64,000 bases of DNA from Mesorhizobium sp. M1B.F.Ca.ET.045.04.1.1 (GTDB lineage Bacteria; Pseudomonadota; Alphaproteobacteria; Rhizobiales; Rhizobiaceae): assembly GCF_003952465.1 (NCBI RefSeq), contig NZ_CP034448.1, positions 806,001 to 870,000 of the forward strand, written 5' to 3'. Shown here in pieces: positions 47,449 to 55,517 of this stretch. Position numbers and translations under genes: made by a program. Within the stretch, counting starts at the first letter, position 1, and each line of letters opens with the position of its first letter. The notes under the pieces were generated by a model. The model was given only the letters and a program-made list of their open reading frames with translations, made no database searches and had not been told where the DNA came from.

Positions 47449-47598
47449 ACCCCTCATCCGTCTCGGCGCTCCGCGCCGAGCCACCACCCGGCCCTTCGCA
47501 GGCTCAGGGCGTTCGAAGCTCGAAAAGCCAAGCAATTGGCTTTTCGTCCGCTGACGCGGAGCGCTTCTCACCCCACAAGGGGAGAAGGGGAAGAGGCC
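47449..47598. repeat. Family B repeat, right half with extra insert
   Basis: The right half starts CACCCCTCATCCGTCTCGG and ends CACAAGGGGAGAAGGGGAAG. It is interrupted by about 80 bases containing the AAAAGCCAAGCAATTGGCTTTT hairpin. Its left partner is at 46922-46997. Confidence 0.8.
47520..47546 (-). terminator. Hairpin terminator downstream of the 47602-47949 gene
   Basis: AAAAGCCAA and TTGGCTTTT form a perfect 9-bp stem with a GCAA loop; on the minus strand it ends in TTTTCG. It lies about 55 bases past the stop of the secreted protein gene. Confidence 0.6.
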
Positions 47599-47601
47599 CC
47601 G

Positions 47602-47949
47602 CTACTCCGCCAGATCAACCGTCTCGGTCGAATGGTCGGTGCAGATGAAGCAGCAGGTGTCGCAGGGGTGGTCGTTGTCGGGGCCGACGCCGGCGGTGAT
47701 GGAATCGTCGCCGTTCACCCAGGCGCCCCAGCAGATGTGCTCGCCGGGCTCGCAGGAGATCGGCACCGACTTCTTCGCCCCCGGACGGATGAGGAAGACC
47801 TTGTCGCCGCCCGGCCAGACTTTTTCGCTGTCGCGGCTGAATAGCTCCAGCGCCACGCCGTCCGGCCGCTGGTTGCGGATGAACACCGACATGTCGGCTG
47901 CGAAGGCCGGGGTGGTGAGGAGAAGGGCGGCGAGCAGAGCGCGAATCAT
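47602..47949 (-). CDS. Secreted Cys-containing hypothetical protein, tandem copy 1
   Basis: The 115-residue protein has a signal peptide (to about residue 18, AFA-AD). The mature part contains VFIRNQRPDGVALELFSRDSEKVWPGG, SCEPGEHICWGAWV and a CDTCCFIC cluster, giving six or more cysteines that could form disulfides or bind metal. I do not recognise the family. A near-identical paralogue lies directly upstream at 48195-48545, and the duplicated unit includes the family B repeat. Confidence 0.8.
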   Translation of the reverse strand: MIRALLAALLLTTPAFAADMSVFIRNQRPDGVALELFSRDSEKVWPGGDKVFLIRPGAKKSVPISCEPGEHICWGAWVNGDDSITAGVGPDNDHPCDTCCFICTDHSTETVDLAE

Positions 47950-47997
47950 GGTGAGGTCTCCCAGGAAGTAGAGCATGGGTGGGGAAGCGACGCGACC

Positions 47998-48190
47998 TCC
48001 CCTTCCCCCCTTGTGGGGGAAGGTGGATCGGCGCGCAGCGCCGAGACGGATGAGGGGTGTTCCAGCTTGGCGACGACGGTCGCCACCAGCGCCGCATCGT
48101 GCAAGATCGCCAGCGCTTCACTCCGTCCAACACCCCTCATCCGGCCGCTTCGCGGCCACCTTCTCCCACAAGGGGAGAAGGGGAAGAGGC
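47998..48190. repeat. Family B palindromic repeat, copy 2
   Basis: This is a full family B element with a long centre (TGGCGACGACGGTCGCCA hairpin, then CAAGATCGCCAGCGCTTCAC). It is nearly identical to the next copy at 48591-48780, since both belong to a 593-bp tandem duplication. Confidence 0.9.
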
Positions 48191-48194
48191 CCCG

Positions 48195-48545
48195 CTACTC
48201 CGCCAGATCCACCGTCTCGGTCGAGTGCTCGGTGCAGATGAAGCAGCAGGTGTCGCAGGGCCGGTCGTTGTCGGGGCCGACGCCGGCGGTGATGGAATCA
48301 TCGCCGTTCACCCAGGCGCCCCAGCAGATGTGCTCGCCGGGCTCGCAGGAGATCGGCACCGACTTCTTCGCCCCCGGACGGATGAGGAAGACCTTGTCGC
48401 CGCCCGGCCAGACTTTCTCGCTGTCGCGGCTGAATAGCTCCAGCGCCACGCCGTCCAGCCGCTGGTTGCGCACGAAGACCGACATGTCGGCGGCGAAGGC
48501 CGGGGTGGTGAGGAGAAGGGCGGCGAGCAGAGCGCGAATCATCAT
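48195..48545 (-). CDS. Secreted Cys-containing hypothetical protein, tandem copy 2
   Basis: This paralogue (about 116 residues) differs from the 47602 copy at only a few positions, for example RNQRLDG for RNQRPDG and DRPCDTCC for DHPCDTCC. The signal peptide and all cysteines are retained. The start is ATG at 48545 or 48542. The few replacements suggest a recent duplication. Confidence 0.8.
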   Translation of the reverse strand: MMIRALLAALLLTTPAFAADMSVFVRNQRLDGVALELFSRDSEKVWPGGDKVFLIRPGAKKSVPISCEPGEHICWGAWVNGDDSITAGVGPDNDRPCDTCCFICTEHSTETVDLAE

Positions 48546-48590
48546 GGGTTTCCAGAGGGCAGTAGAACACGGGTACGGAAACGGCGCGAC

Positions 48591-48780
48591 CTCCCCTTCT
48601 CCCCCTGTGGGAGAAGGTGGATCGGCGCGCAGCGCCGAGACGGATGAGGGGTGCTCCAGCTTGGCGACGACGGTCGCCACCAGCGCCGCATCGTGCAAGA
48701 TCGCCAGCGCTTCACTCCGTCCAACACCCCTCATCCGGCCGCTTCGCGGCCACCTTCTCCCACAAGGGGAGAAGGGGGAG
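48591..48780. repeat. Family B palindromic repeat, copy 3
   Basis: This is the second family B element of the tandem duplication, abutting the stop of the next gene. It has the same centre as copy 2. Confidence 0.9.
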
Positions 48781-48782
48781 CC

Positions 48783-49289
48783 CTACCTCCTCACCTCCAC
48801 ATGCGGCGCGAATTTCTTCACCGCGTCGACCATCTCCTCGGCGCTGACATCGAGCGAGGAGACCTCCATATGCACGGTGGTCTTGCCGAAGGGCAGCAGG
48901 CCGAAGGCGTTGGCGGGGGCGTATCGGATCTCGTCGGGCGGCACCTCGGTAAGCTCGAAATTGAGCATCGCCGCGCCCCTGCCGGAGGCAAGCCACACGC
49001 TCCTAACCTTCTGCCACGGCACCAGCACGTCGCCGGCGCGAGCATCGCGGAAACCGCGCTGATCCAAGACGACCTGGACCCTGGTGTCGAAGGCGCCGCG
49101 CGCGATGAAGAGCCCGAGCCCGGCAAAGCCGAGCGTCAGCAGCGCCACCATGAACACGCCGCCGCCCGGCGCGCCCATGGACAGCCCCTTGACCATATAG
49201 AAGCCGAAGATCGCCGCCATCAGGAACGAGCCGAGCGCCGGAAAGATTTTTCCCGAAGCGCTGTTGCGGATTTCGAGCGGGGCGGGCAT
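48783..49289 (-). CDS. Hypothetical membrane protein with PH-like C-terminus
   Basis: The 168-residue protein has two hydrophobic helices (about residues 17-38 and 44-64) followed by a soluble part containing QVVLDQRGFRDARAGDVLVPWQKVRSVWL, the pattern of bacterial STM3941/PH-domain-like membrane proteins. The function is unknown. It begins 4 bases after the stop of the next gene upstream (49294-49806), so the two form an operon. Confidence 0.75.
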   Translation of the reverse strand: MPAPLEIRNSASGKIFPALGSFLMAAIFGFYMVKGLSMGAPGGGVFMVALLTLGFAGLGLFIARGAFDTRVQVVLDQRGFRDARAGDVLVPWQKVRSVWLASGRGAAMLNFELTEVPPDEIRYAPANAFGLLPFGKTTVHMEVSSLDVSAEEMVDAVKKFAPHVEVRR

Positions 49290-49293
49290 CGGC

Positions 49294-49806
49294 TCAGCGC
49301 CCGGATTTCATCAGCGTCCAGATCCAGCCGATGAAGGTGAGGACCAGGAACGGATAGCCGGCGGCGGGCAGCGGCGAGGAGGTGGGGAGCAGCGGCGCGC
49401 CCCACAGGATCATCGCCGCCGAGACGACGAAGAGCGCGGCCGACACGAAAGCGGTGAGCCGCATCCAGAGCGCGAAGGTGGCTTGCGCGCTGACCATGGT
49501 GAGCCCGGCCGCCCAGAGCGAAATGCCGCCGACATAGGAGGGAACGCTGGCCTGCAGGCCCGCCGCGTTGCCGGCCAGAAGCAGGCTTTCGCCGGCGAGG
49601 AAGGTGAGGAAGCCGGCCGCGACGAGGTCATTGCCCAGCCGCTGGTATTTCATCGTCAGCAGCGCCGCCGCCACGACGATCGCCACGCCGTCGATGGTCC
49701 AGACCGTCTCGCGCAGCGCGTCGCTCGCAACGAAAGTGCCCGCCAAGCCAAAAGCGCCGCCGATGGCGAGGCCGATCGCGGCGACGGTGTCCAGAGTGGA
49801 GCGCAT
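49294..49806 (-). CDS. Hypothetical six-helix membrane protein
   Basis: The 170-residue protein consists of about five to six hydrophobic segments with short loops (VAAIGLAIGGAFGLAGTFVA, VAIVVAAALLTMKYQ, AALFVVSAAMILWGAPLL, PFLVLTFIGWIWTLM). GGGGAGA precedes the ATG at 49806. I do not recognise a named family. It is cotranscribed with the PH-like protein. Confidence 0.75.
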   Translation of the reverse strand: MRSTLDTVAAIGLAIGGAFGLAGTFVASDALRETVWTIDGVAIVVAAALLTMKYQRLGNDLVAAGFLTFLAGESLLLAGNAAGLQASVPSYVGGISLWAAGLTMVSAQATFALWMRLTAFVSAALFVVSAAMILWGAPLLPTSSPLPAAGYPFLVLTFIGWIWTLMKSGR

Positions 49807-49885
49807 GTGATGTCTCCCCAAGCCGGGGGGAGGATACAACGAGGTGGGGTCGCCTAAAAGGGTGGCACCGACTCTTCCTTGAAGA

Positions 49886-50092
49886 TTACGTCAGTAATGC
49901 GGACCTATTTTGCAGTGCAATAGAATCAGTTTCGGTCCCCAACATTTGCTTTTTGACCGAACAGAAGTATTGTCCAGCAAAGCGGCGGTTCGCTTCGCGC
50001 TGAGCTGTCCCGCTGGGAGGAATTGTGTAAGCGTCTGTATTTATTGTGAAAATTCTGAAGCCGTTGACCAACGTTAACGGCTTATTAGGCAT
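49886..50092 (-). CDS. Possible small ORF in the AT-rich island
   Basis: The 68-residue frame has no recognisable domain and no clear ribosome site. Its start region forms the AAGCCGTT/AACGGCTT hairpin. It is listed only because it is the longest frame in a 500-base stretch. It is probably not a gene. Confidence 0.15.
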   Translation of the reverse strand: MPNKPLTLVNGFRIFTINTDAYTIPPSGTAQREANRRFAGQYFCSVKKQMLGTETDSIALQNRSALLT

Positions 50093-50179
50093 GCCTTGAC
50101 TCCCGGCATTGCTTTACTTCATCTAGAGGCCGTCCAGAATCAAGAAACCGCCGCAAAGCTGGCGAGCCGCGGCGGTTTC
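50058..50179. other. Two strong hairpins in the AT-rich island
   Basis: AAGCCGTT (50058-50065) pairs with AACGGCTT (50076-50083). GAAACCGCCGC (50144-50154) pairs with GCGGCGGTTTC (50169-50179), an 11-bp perfect stem that reads as a terminator on either strand (AAAC..GTTT flanks). Between them lies CTTGAC at 50095-50100, a possible -35. It could be a small structured RNA or the terminator of a lost gene. Confidence 0.5.
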
Positions 50180-50310
50180 AAAGTTCTAACCCGCACAAGA
50201 TTGGACGTCAGGCGCGGGGTATGGTGTATTTGGTACGCTGATGTTGAATCAGAATAATGCGCCATGGTCAAGCCTGACGTTCGCTCATGCCAAATCAAGG
50301 AGCGACTCCA

Positions 50311-50520
50311 ATGGCGCAGCGTACTTATCCTTCGTACTGGTTGTACAAGGACATTCGTGGTGAATGGCGTTGGACGTACGAGGCTGCAAATGGCGAGACC
50401 ATCGCAGTAAGCAGTGAGGGTTACAAGCGTCGTGCTGATGCCGAGCGCGGGATTAACATCATGAAAGCTTCGACAAATAGCCCGATCTGGTATCCGGCAA
50501 ATCTTGAGAACGCCGCCTGA
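50311..50520 (+). CDS. DUF1508 (YegP-like) protein
   Basis: The 69-residue protein has the DUF1508 pattern: YWLYKDIRGEWRWTYEAANGETIAVSSEGYKRRADAERGI. AAGGAG at 50297-50302 sets the ATG at 50311. The family is small and often doubled in one chain; here there is one repeat. The function is unknown. It heads the AT-richer island and lies 71 bases before the 477-residue protein, so they may share a transcript. Confidence 0.85.
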   Translation: MAQRTYPSYWLYKDIRGEWRWTYEAANGETIAVSSEGYKRRADAERGINIMKASTNSPIWYPANLENAA

Positions 50521-50524
50521 CTAC

Positions 50525-50554
50525 ACGGGGAGAGGTGGGCCACCGCCTCTCCCC
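50525..50554 (+). terminator. Hairpin after the DUF1508 gene
   Basis: GGGGAGAGG and CCTCTCCCC form a 9-bp stem around TGGGCCACCG just past the DUF1508 stop. There is no T-run, so termination would be partial and the following gene may still be co-expressed. Confidence 0.55.
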
Positions 50555-50591
50555 ATCACGCCTATTCCGATGCCTGCCTTGGACGACGCAT

Positions 50592-52025
50592 ATGTCTAAA
50601 TCTTTAATAGCATCTGTTGGATTCGAATGTGCGAGTTCATCCGTCGAGTATATCTCTTTTGGTAGCAGTGTTTCTTTGCTAGATTTCGATGTTACTTTGT
50701 TCAGACCTCAAATAGATGACTATACCGGCTACTACGACACCTACAACGGTAAACCATGCCTCGATGATGATCGTTCGTTTGCGCTTCGGCGCTATATGGA
50801 CCACTGGCGTAGAGAAATAGTAGACGCGGTCAACGGCGGAAAAACTATTATTGTTTTTATGACTGATCTGAGTGACCTCTCTGTTGCTACAGGAGAAAAG
50901 AAATACTCAGGCTCGGGGCGCAATTCGCGCGTTACAAGGCTTGTAATGGACTACGACAACTACCGGTTCTTGCCTTATGCTTTGAAGCTTACGCCAAGCA
51001 TCGGTCGCGGTATGGTGCTCGCAACTGAAAAATCGGAGCCGCTAAACGAGTACTGGAGGGAGTTTGGCGAAGCCTCGACATATAAAGTTATCATAAACGA
51101 CGCAAGTTCTCCGGGGCATGTCTTGACCCGCAATGGTAATAAGTCTGTTGGCCTGATAGTGCGGTCGAAAGTTAGCAATGGCGCTCTCGTTTTATTGCCT
51201 GACCTAAATCTCGACGCAGAAACATTCACGGTTAAGGGAAAAGATAACCAAACTCTGTGGTCGAAGGAGGCACAGGCTTTTTTCCCTGCATTAGTGGCTG
51301 CGGTTGTCTCAATCGACAAAGCGATCAAAAGCTCGGGCGAGGTTACGCCGGAGCCGAAATGGTCTGCTACCGGATGGTTCAAACTGAGGGCTGAGATTGA
51401 TATCGAGAGCAAGCTTGCTTCTCTGAATGCCGAGCTTGATCGGATCAACGAAGAAAGCGCTGATCTCAAGTCGCGCCTTTCGGATGTCTCTTTGCTTAGA
51501 GGCCTGCTGTACGAGAAGGGCCCTCAGCTGGAGAAAGCCATAATTAAGGCGTTGCGCATCCTTGGATATTCTGCCGAAAAGTCAAACGTGGATAATATTG
51601 AGCTTGACGTTGTTTTCGCTTCTGATGAGGGACGTTTAATTGGCGAAGCTGAGGGCAAAGATAGCAAACCAGTTAATATTACCAAACTGAGACAGCTAGC
51701 CCTCAATGTTCACGAAGATTTTGAGAGGGAAGATGTCGAAAAGATCGCAAAGGGAGTCCTGTTTGGCAACGGCTATCGGCTGTCACCACTTGAGGAGAGA
51801 GAGGAGCCGTTTACCGAAAAATGCCTGAGCGCTTCCGTAGCAAGCTCTGCGGCATTAGTTAGCACGCCAGAACTGTTCTTGGTTGCACAGTATCTGAGTG
51901 ACAATGCGGACCCAGACTTTGCGAGGAAATGCCGACTGGCAATCGGTTCAACTGTGGGCCGCGTATTGTTCCCACCTGTCCCCCAGATAGCTGTCCCCCA
52001 GGATTTGGCGCCTTCGGAAGCTTAA
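50592..52025 (+). CDS. Unrecognised two-domain protein with probable PD-(D/E)XK nuclease domain
   Basis: The 477-residue product is encoded in DNA clearly richer in A+T than its neighbours. Residues 1-215 look like an alpha/beta Rossmann-type domain (strands KTIIVFMTDL and NGALVLLPDLN resemble ThuA/glutamine-amidotransferase-like folds). Residues 266-300 are a predicted coiled coil. The C-terminal part has LEKAIIKALRILGYSAE, then ELDVVFASDEGRLIGEAEGKD: Asp339, Glu354 and Lys356 fit a PD-(D/E)XK active site, with Glu314 in the preceding helix. I do not recognise the family. A standalone defence nuclease or DNA-processing role is a guess. The ATG at 50592 lacks a strong ribosome site. Confidence 0.75.
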   Translation: MSKSLIASVGFECASSSVEYISFGSSVSLLDFDVTLFRPQIDDYTGYYDTYNGKPCLDDDRSFALRRYMDHWRREIVDAVNGGKTIIVFMTDLSDLSVATGEKKYSGSGRNSRVTRLVMDYDNYRFLPYALKLTPSIGRGMVLATEKSEPLNEYWREFGEASTYKVIINDASSPGHVLTRNGNKSVGLIVRSKVSNGALVLLPDLNLDAETFTVKGKDNQTLWSKEAQAFFPALVAAVVSIDKAIKSSGEVTPEPKWSATGWFKLRAEIDIESKLASLNAELDRINEESADLKSRLSDVSLLRGLLYEKGPQLEKAIIKALRILGYSAEKSNVDNIELDVVFASDEGRLIGEAEGKDSKPVNITKLRQLALNVHEDFEREDVEKIAKGVLFGNGYRLSPLEEREEPFTEKCLSASVASSAALVSTPELFLVAQYLSDNADPDFARKCRLAIGSTVGRVLFPPVPQIAVPQDLAPSEA

Positions 52026-52067
52026 AGACGAGTTGACGTTGCGCCAGGACGTTCGAACACGTGCTTC

Positions 52068-53873
52068 TCAATCCCCCATCTTCAGCGCCTGGATAAACGC
52101 TTCCTGCGGGATATCCACCTTGCCGAACTGGCGCATCCGCTTCTTGCCCTCTTTCTGCTTGTCGAGCAGCTTGCGCTTGCGGGTCACGTCGCCGCCGTAG
52201 CATTTGGCGGTGACGTCCTTCCTGAGCGCCGAGACGGTCTCGCGGGCGATGATGCGGCCGCCGATCGCGGCCTGGATCGGGATCTTGAACAGGTGCTGCG
52301 GGATCAGCTCCTTCAGCTTCTCGCACATGGCGCGGCCGCGCTTCTCCGCCGCTGACCGATGCACCAGCATGGAGAGAGCATCGACCGGCTCGTCATTGAC
52401 CAGGATCGACATCTTCACCAGGTCGCCCTCGCGGTAGTTGGTCAGGTGATAGTCGAAGGAGGCGTAGCCCTTGGAGATCGACTTCAGCCGATCGTAGAAG
52501 TCGAAGACGACCTCGTTGAGCGGCAAATCGTAGGTCAGCATGGCGCGCTTGCCGACATAGGAGAGATCGGCCTGGATGCCGCGCCTGTCCTGGCAAAGTT
52601 TCAGGATGCCGCCGAGATAGTCGTCGGGGGTAAGGATGGTGGCGCGGATCCACGGCTCCTCGATCGAGGCGATCTTGACCACGTCGGGCATGTCGGCCGG
52701 GTTGTGCAGTTCCTTCGTCGTGCCGTCGATGAGGTTCATGCGGTAGACGACGGAAGGCGCGGTGGCGATGAGGTCGAGATTGAACTCGCGCTCCAGCCGC
52801 TCCTGGATGATTTCCAGATGCAGGAGGCCGAGGAAGCCGCAGCGGAAGCCGAAGCCGAGCGCGGCGGAGGTTTCCATTTCGTAAGAGAAGGACGCGTCGT
52901 TGAGGCGCAGCTTGCCGACGGCGGCGCGCAAATCCTCGAAATCGGCGGCGTCGACCGGGAACAGGCCGCAGAACACCACCGGCTGCGCCGGCTTGAAGCC
53001 GGCAAGCGCCTTTTGCGTCGGGCGGCGGTCCTCGGTGATGGTGTCGCCGACGCGGGTGTCGGCCACTTCCTTGATCGAGCCGGTGAAGAAGCCGAACTCG
53101 CCGGGGCCGAGCTCGTCGACATTGACGCGGGCCGGCTTGAACACGCCGGTGCGCTCGACGAGGTACTTCGCGCCGGTGCCCATCATGCGGATGGTCTGGC
53201 CCTTCTTCATCACGCCGTCGATGATGCGCACCAGCACGATGACGCCGAGATAGGCGTCGTACCAGCTGTCGACCAGCATCGCCTTCAAGGGTGCTGCGAT
53301 GTCGCCCTCGCGCGGCGGCGGCAGCTGGTGGACGATCGCCTCCAGCACGTCCGGCACGCCCAAGCCGGTCTTGGCCGAGATCTGCACGGCGTTGGAGGCG
53401 TCGAGGCCGATCACCTCCTCGACCTGCTCGCGGATGCGCTCGGGCTCGGCCGCCGGCAGGTCGACCTTGTTCAGCACCACGACGATCTCATGGTTGTTGT
53501 CGATGGCCTGGTAGACGTTGGCCAGCGTCTGCGCCTCGACGCCTTGCGAGGCGTCGACCACCAGCAGCGAGCCCTCGCAGGCGGCTAAAGAGCGCGACAC
53601 CTCATAGGCGAAGTCGACATGGCCGGGCGTGTCGATGAGGTTCAGGACGTAATCCTCGCCGTTTTTGGCGCGGTAGTTCAGCCGAACGGTCTGGGCCTTG
53701 ATGGTGATGCCGCGCTCGCGCTCGATGTCCATCGAGTCCAGCACCTGCTCCTTCATGTCGCGCTCCTCCAGCGCGCCGGTGAGCTGGATCAGCCGGTCGG
53801 CAAGCGTGGATTTGCCATGGTCGATATGGGCGACGATGGAGAAATTGCGGATGTGGTCGAGCGGCGTCGTCAT
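52068..53873 (-). CDS. lepA: Elongation factor 4 (LepA)
   Basis: The 601-residue ribosomal GTPase has G1 [19 protein letters not shown] (G2), DTPGHVDF (G3), NKVDLP (G4) and SAKTG (G5), EF-G-like domains and the LepA-specific C-terminus with [23 protein letters not shown] in two parts. It remobilises stalled ribosomes and aids initiation. The ATG at 53873 gives the family length; longer in-frame sequence upstream is repeat. Confidence 0.98.
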   Translation of the reverse strand: MTTPLDHIRNFSIVAHIDHGKSTLADRLIQLTGALEERDMKEQVLDSMDIERERGITIKAQTVRLNYRAKNGEDYVLNLIDTPGHVDFAYEVSRSLAACEGSLLVVDASQGVEAQTLANVYQAIDNNHEIVVVLNKVDLPAAEPERIREQVEEVIGLDASNAVQISAKTGLGVPDVLEAIVHQLPPPREGDIAAPLKAMLVDSWYDAYLGVIVLVRIIDGVMKKGQTIRMMGTGAKYLVERTGVFKPARVNVDELGPGEFGFFTGSIKEVADTRVGDTITEDRRPTQKALAGFKPAQPVVFCGLFPVDAADFEDLRAAVGKLRLNDASFSYEMETSAALGFGFRCGFLGLLHLEIIQERLEREFNLDLIATAPSVVYRMNLIDGTTKELHNPADMPDVVKIASIEEPWIRATILTPDDYLGGILKLCQDRRGIQADLSYVGKRAMLTYDLPLNEVVFDFYDRLKSISKGYASFDYHLTNYREGDLVKMSILVNDEPVDALSMLVHRSAAEKRGRAMCEKLKELIPQHLFKIPIQAAIGGRIIARETVSALRKDVTAKCYGGDVTRKRKLLDKQKEGKKRMRQFGKVDIPQEAFIQALKMGD

Positions 53874-53917
53874 GCGGCGCGCTTTAGCAGGGGCAAGGGT
53901 GAGGGGCAAGCGGCGGG

Positions 53918-54113
53918 GCCTTTCCTTCTCCCCTTGTGGGAGAAGGTGGATCGGCGCGCAGCGCCGAGACGGATGAGGGGTGTTGGAAGGAACTCGACGT
54001 GGGCGGTTAGGCACCGAGAGCGGACAACTTCAAGGTCGCATTCCGTCCAACACCCCTCATCCGACCTCGCTTCGCGAGGCCACCTTCTCCCAAAAGGGGA
54101 GAAGGAGGGGGCC
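53918..54113. repeat. Family B palindromic repeat, copy 4
   Basis: This is a full family B element with the usual outer arms (CTTCTCCCCTTGTGGGAGAA / TTCTCCCAAAAGGGGAGAAG) and a distinct 60-base centre. It fills most of the 335-base gap between lepA and the divergent TadG-like gene. Confidence 0.9.
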
Positions 54114-54208
54114 GCGCTCCGCTTAAACTTTCATGCACGCCTTTAGGGCATAATTCTACCCTTGGGTGGTAGGCAGGCTGTGCCGCCGGCGCTGTTGGGG
54201 GTCAAGGA

Positions 54209-55273
54209 ATGTTTTCGTCCGCAAGGAATTTCGTCCGCTCGGAAAGCGGCTCGATGATGCCGCTCATGGTCCTTCTAACGATCCCGCTGCTGCTCGCGGT
54301 CGGCTTTTCCGTCGACTACACCTCGGCGGTGACGACCAGGAGCAACATGCGGAACGCGCTGGACGCCGCGGTGCTGTCGATCACCACGATGCCGACGACG
54401 ACCTCGAAGGCCGACCGCCAGATAGCGCTGCAGCAGGCCTATGTTGCCAATAGCGGACAGGGCACGGCGACGCTCACCGCCGTCGACGTCGCCGCCGACG
54501 GCACGGCGAGCTTCAAAGCCACTGCGGCCTATCCGATGCCGACCGACTTCATGGGGATTGCCAACATCAAATCGGTGGCCGTCGGCGTGGCCTCCGCGGT
54601 GCGCAAGAAGCCGGCGCTGGTGGAGTCCACCTTCAAAGTGACGAAGGTGTCGGGCTACTGGGCCAAGACGATGACGCTCTATGGCACCCAATTCGGCAGC
54701 AAGGTGGCCAAGCCGCTGATGACGATCACTTACAATTACAACGGCTACGGCGACCCGAAAGGCTACGGCACCACCACGGTGAGCACCATCAACGGGTCGA
54801 CCACGACGGTGGTCCAGAAACAGGTCTGCACGACCGGCACGGCAAAGAGCCTCGGGAAGAGCCTGCCTTCCGGGTCGGTGATCCAGACCGATCAGTACGG
54901 CACGTCCTATTCCTGCGCCGATACCTTCTATCCCGCCAACGGCGCCGGCGCGGTGATCGACGTCAGCCAAATGGACCAGCTCTATCTGCAGATGGACGTT
55001 CCGTCGGGTAACCCGAAGGTGCTGAAGTCGAACGATCCCAACACCTCGAACCGGCTCTATATCGGCCCCAGCAAGACCGACATGCCGGAGGTGGCGACCG
55101 GGCAGAAGGTCGACATCTTCACCTCGGTGCCCTGCGGCCAGACCGGCTACCAGGCCTGGGAAGACGGCGGCAATCCGGTGCCGGCCACCGTCGACAACGC
55201 CGACTTCTTCTACACCGTGACCGGCAAGTGCGCCTTCGACCAGCGGCCGTCCGACACGGTGCTGACGCAGTAG
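54209..55273 (+). CDS. TadG/TadE-like Flp pilus-assembly family protein
   Basis: The 354-residue protein has an N-terminal pilin-like segment SESGSMMPLMVLLTIPLLLAVGFSVDYTSA followed by RSNMRNALDAAVLS, the pattern of the TadE/TadG-like N-terminal family. The remainder is a secreted beta-rich domain with paired cysteines (VCTTG, YSCAD, VPCGQ, GKCAF). It stands alone, without tad/cpa genes, so it may be an orphan pseudopilin-like envelope protein. Confidence 0.75.
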   Translation: MFSSARNFVRSESGSMMPLMVLLTIPLLLAVGFSVDYTSAVTTRSNMRNALDAAVLSITTMPTTTSKADRQIALQQAYVANSGQGTATLTAVDVAADGTASFKATAAYPMPTDFMGIANIKSVAVGVASAVRKKPALVESTFKVTKVSGYWAKTMTLYGTQFGSKVAKPLMTITYNYNGYGDPKGYGTTTVSTINGSTTTVVQKQVCTTGTAKSLGKSLPSGSVIQTDQYGTSYSCADTFYPANGAGAVIDVSQMDQLYLQMDVPSGNPKVLKSNDPNTSNRLYIGPSKTDMPEVATGQKVDIFTSVPCGQTGYQAWEDGGNPVPATVDNADFFYTVTGKCAFDQRPSDTVLTQ

Positions 55274-55274
55274 C

Positions 55275-55437
55275 GGCCTCCCCTTCTCCCCTTGCGGGAG
55301 AAGGTGGATCGGCGCGCAGCGCCGAGACGGTTGAGGGGTGTTCCAGCGGAGTGAGACGTCGGCGTTCCCTGGAACACCCCTCATCCGTCGCCTTCGGCGA
55401 CACCTTCTCCCACAAGGGGAGAAGGGAAAGGCCCCCC
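55275..55437. repeat. Family B palindromic repeat, copy 5
   Basis: This is a full family B element, very close to the copy at 43341, including the shared centre GTTCCAGCGGAGTGAGACG. It lies directly after the TadG-like stop. Confidence 0.9.
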
Positions 55438-55517
55438 AATCACAAACCGGTGAAGCTGTAACGAAGTCTTCCGCGGCGGCGAAATGAGGAGCATCGCCGC
55501 AACGGAGACTGCTTCCC

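Noticed and set aside
47998..48780. CRISPR-like array of repeats
   Set aside because: The repeats are long palindromic mosaics duplicated together with a gene. There are no short regularly spaced repeats with unique spacers and no cas genes.
49850..50310. Retron or tRNA-associated integration site at the AT-rich island
   Set aside because: No reverse transcriptase, integrase or tRNA-like cloverleaf is present. The hairpins alone do not support either.
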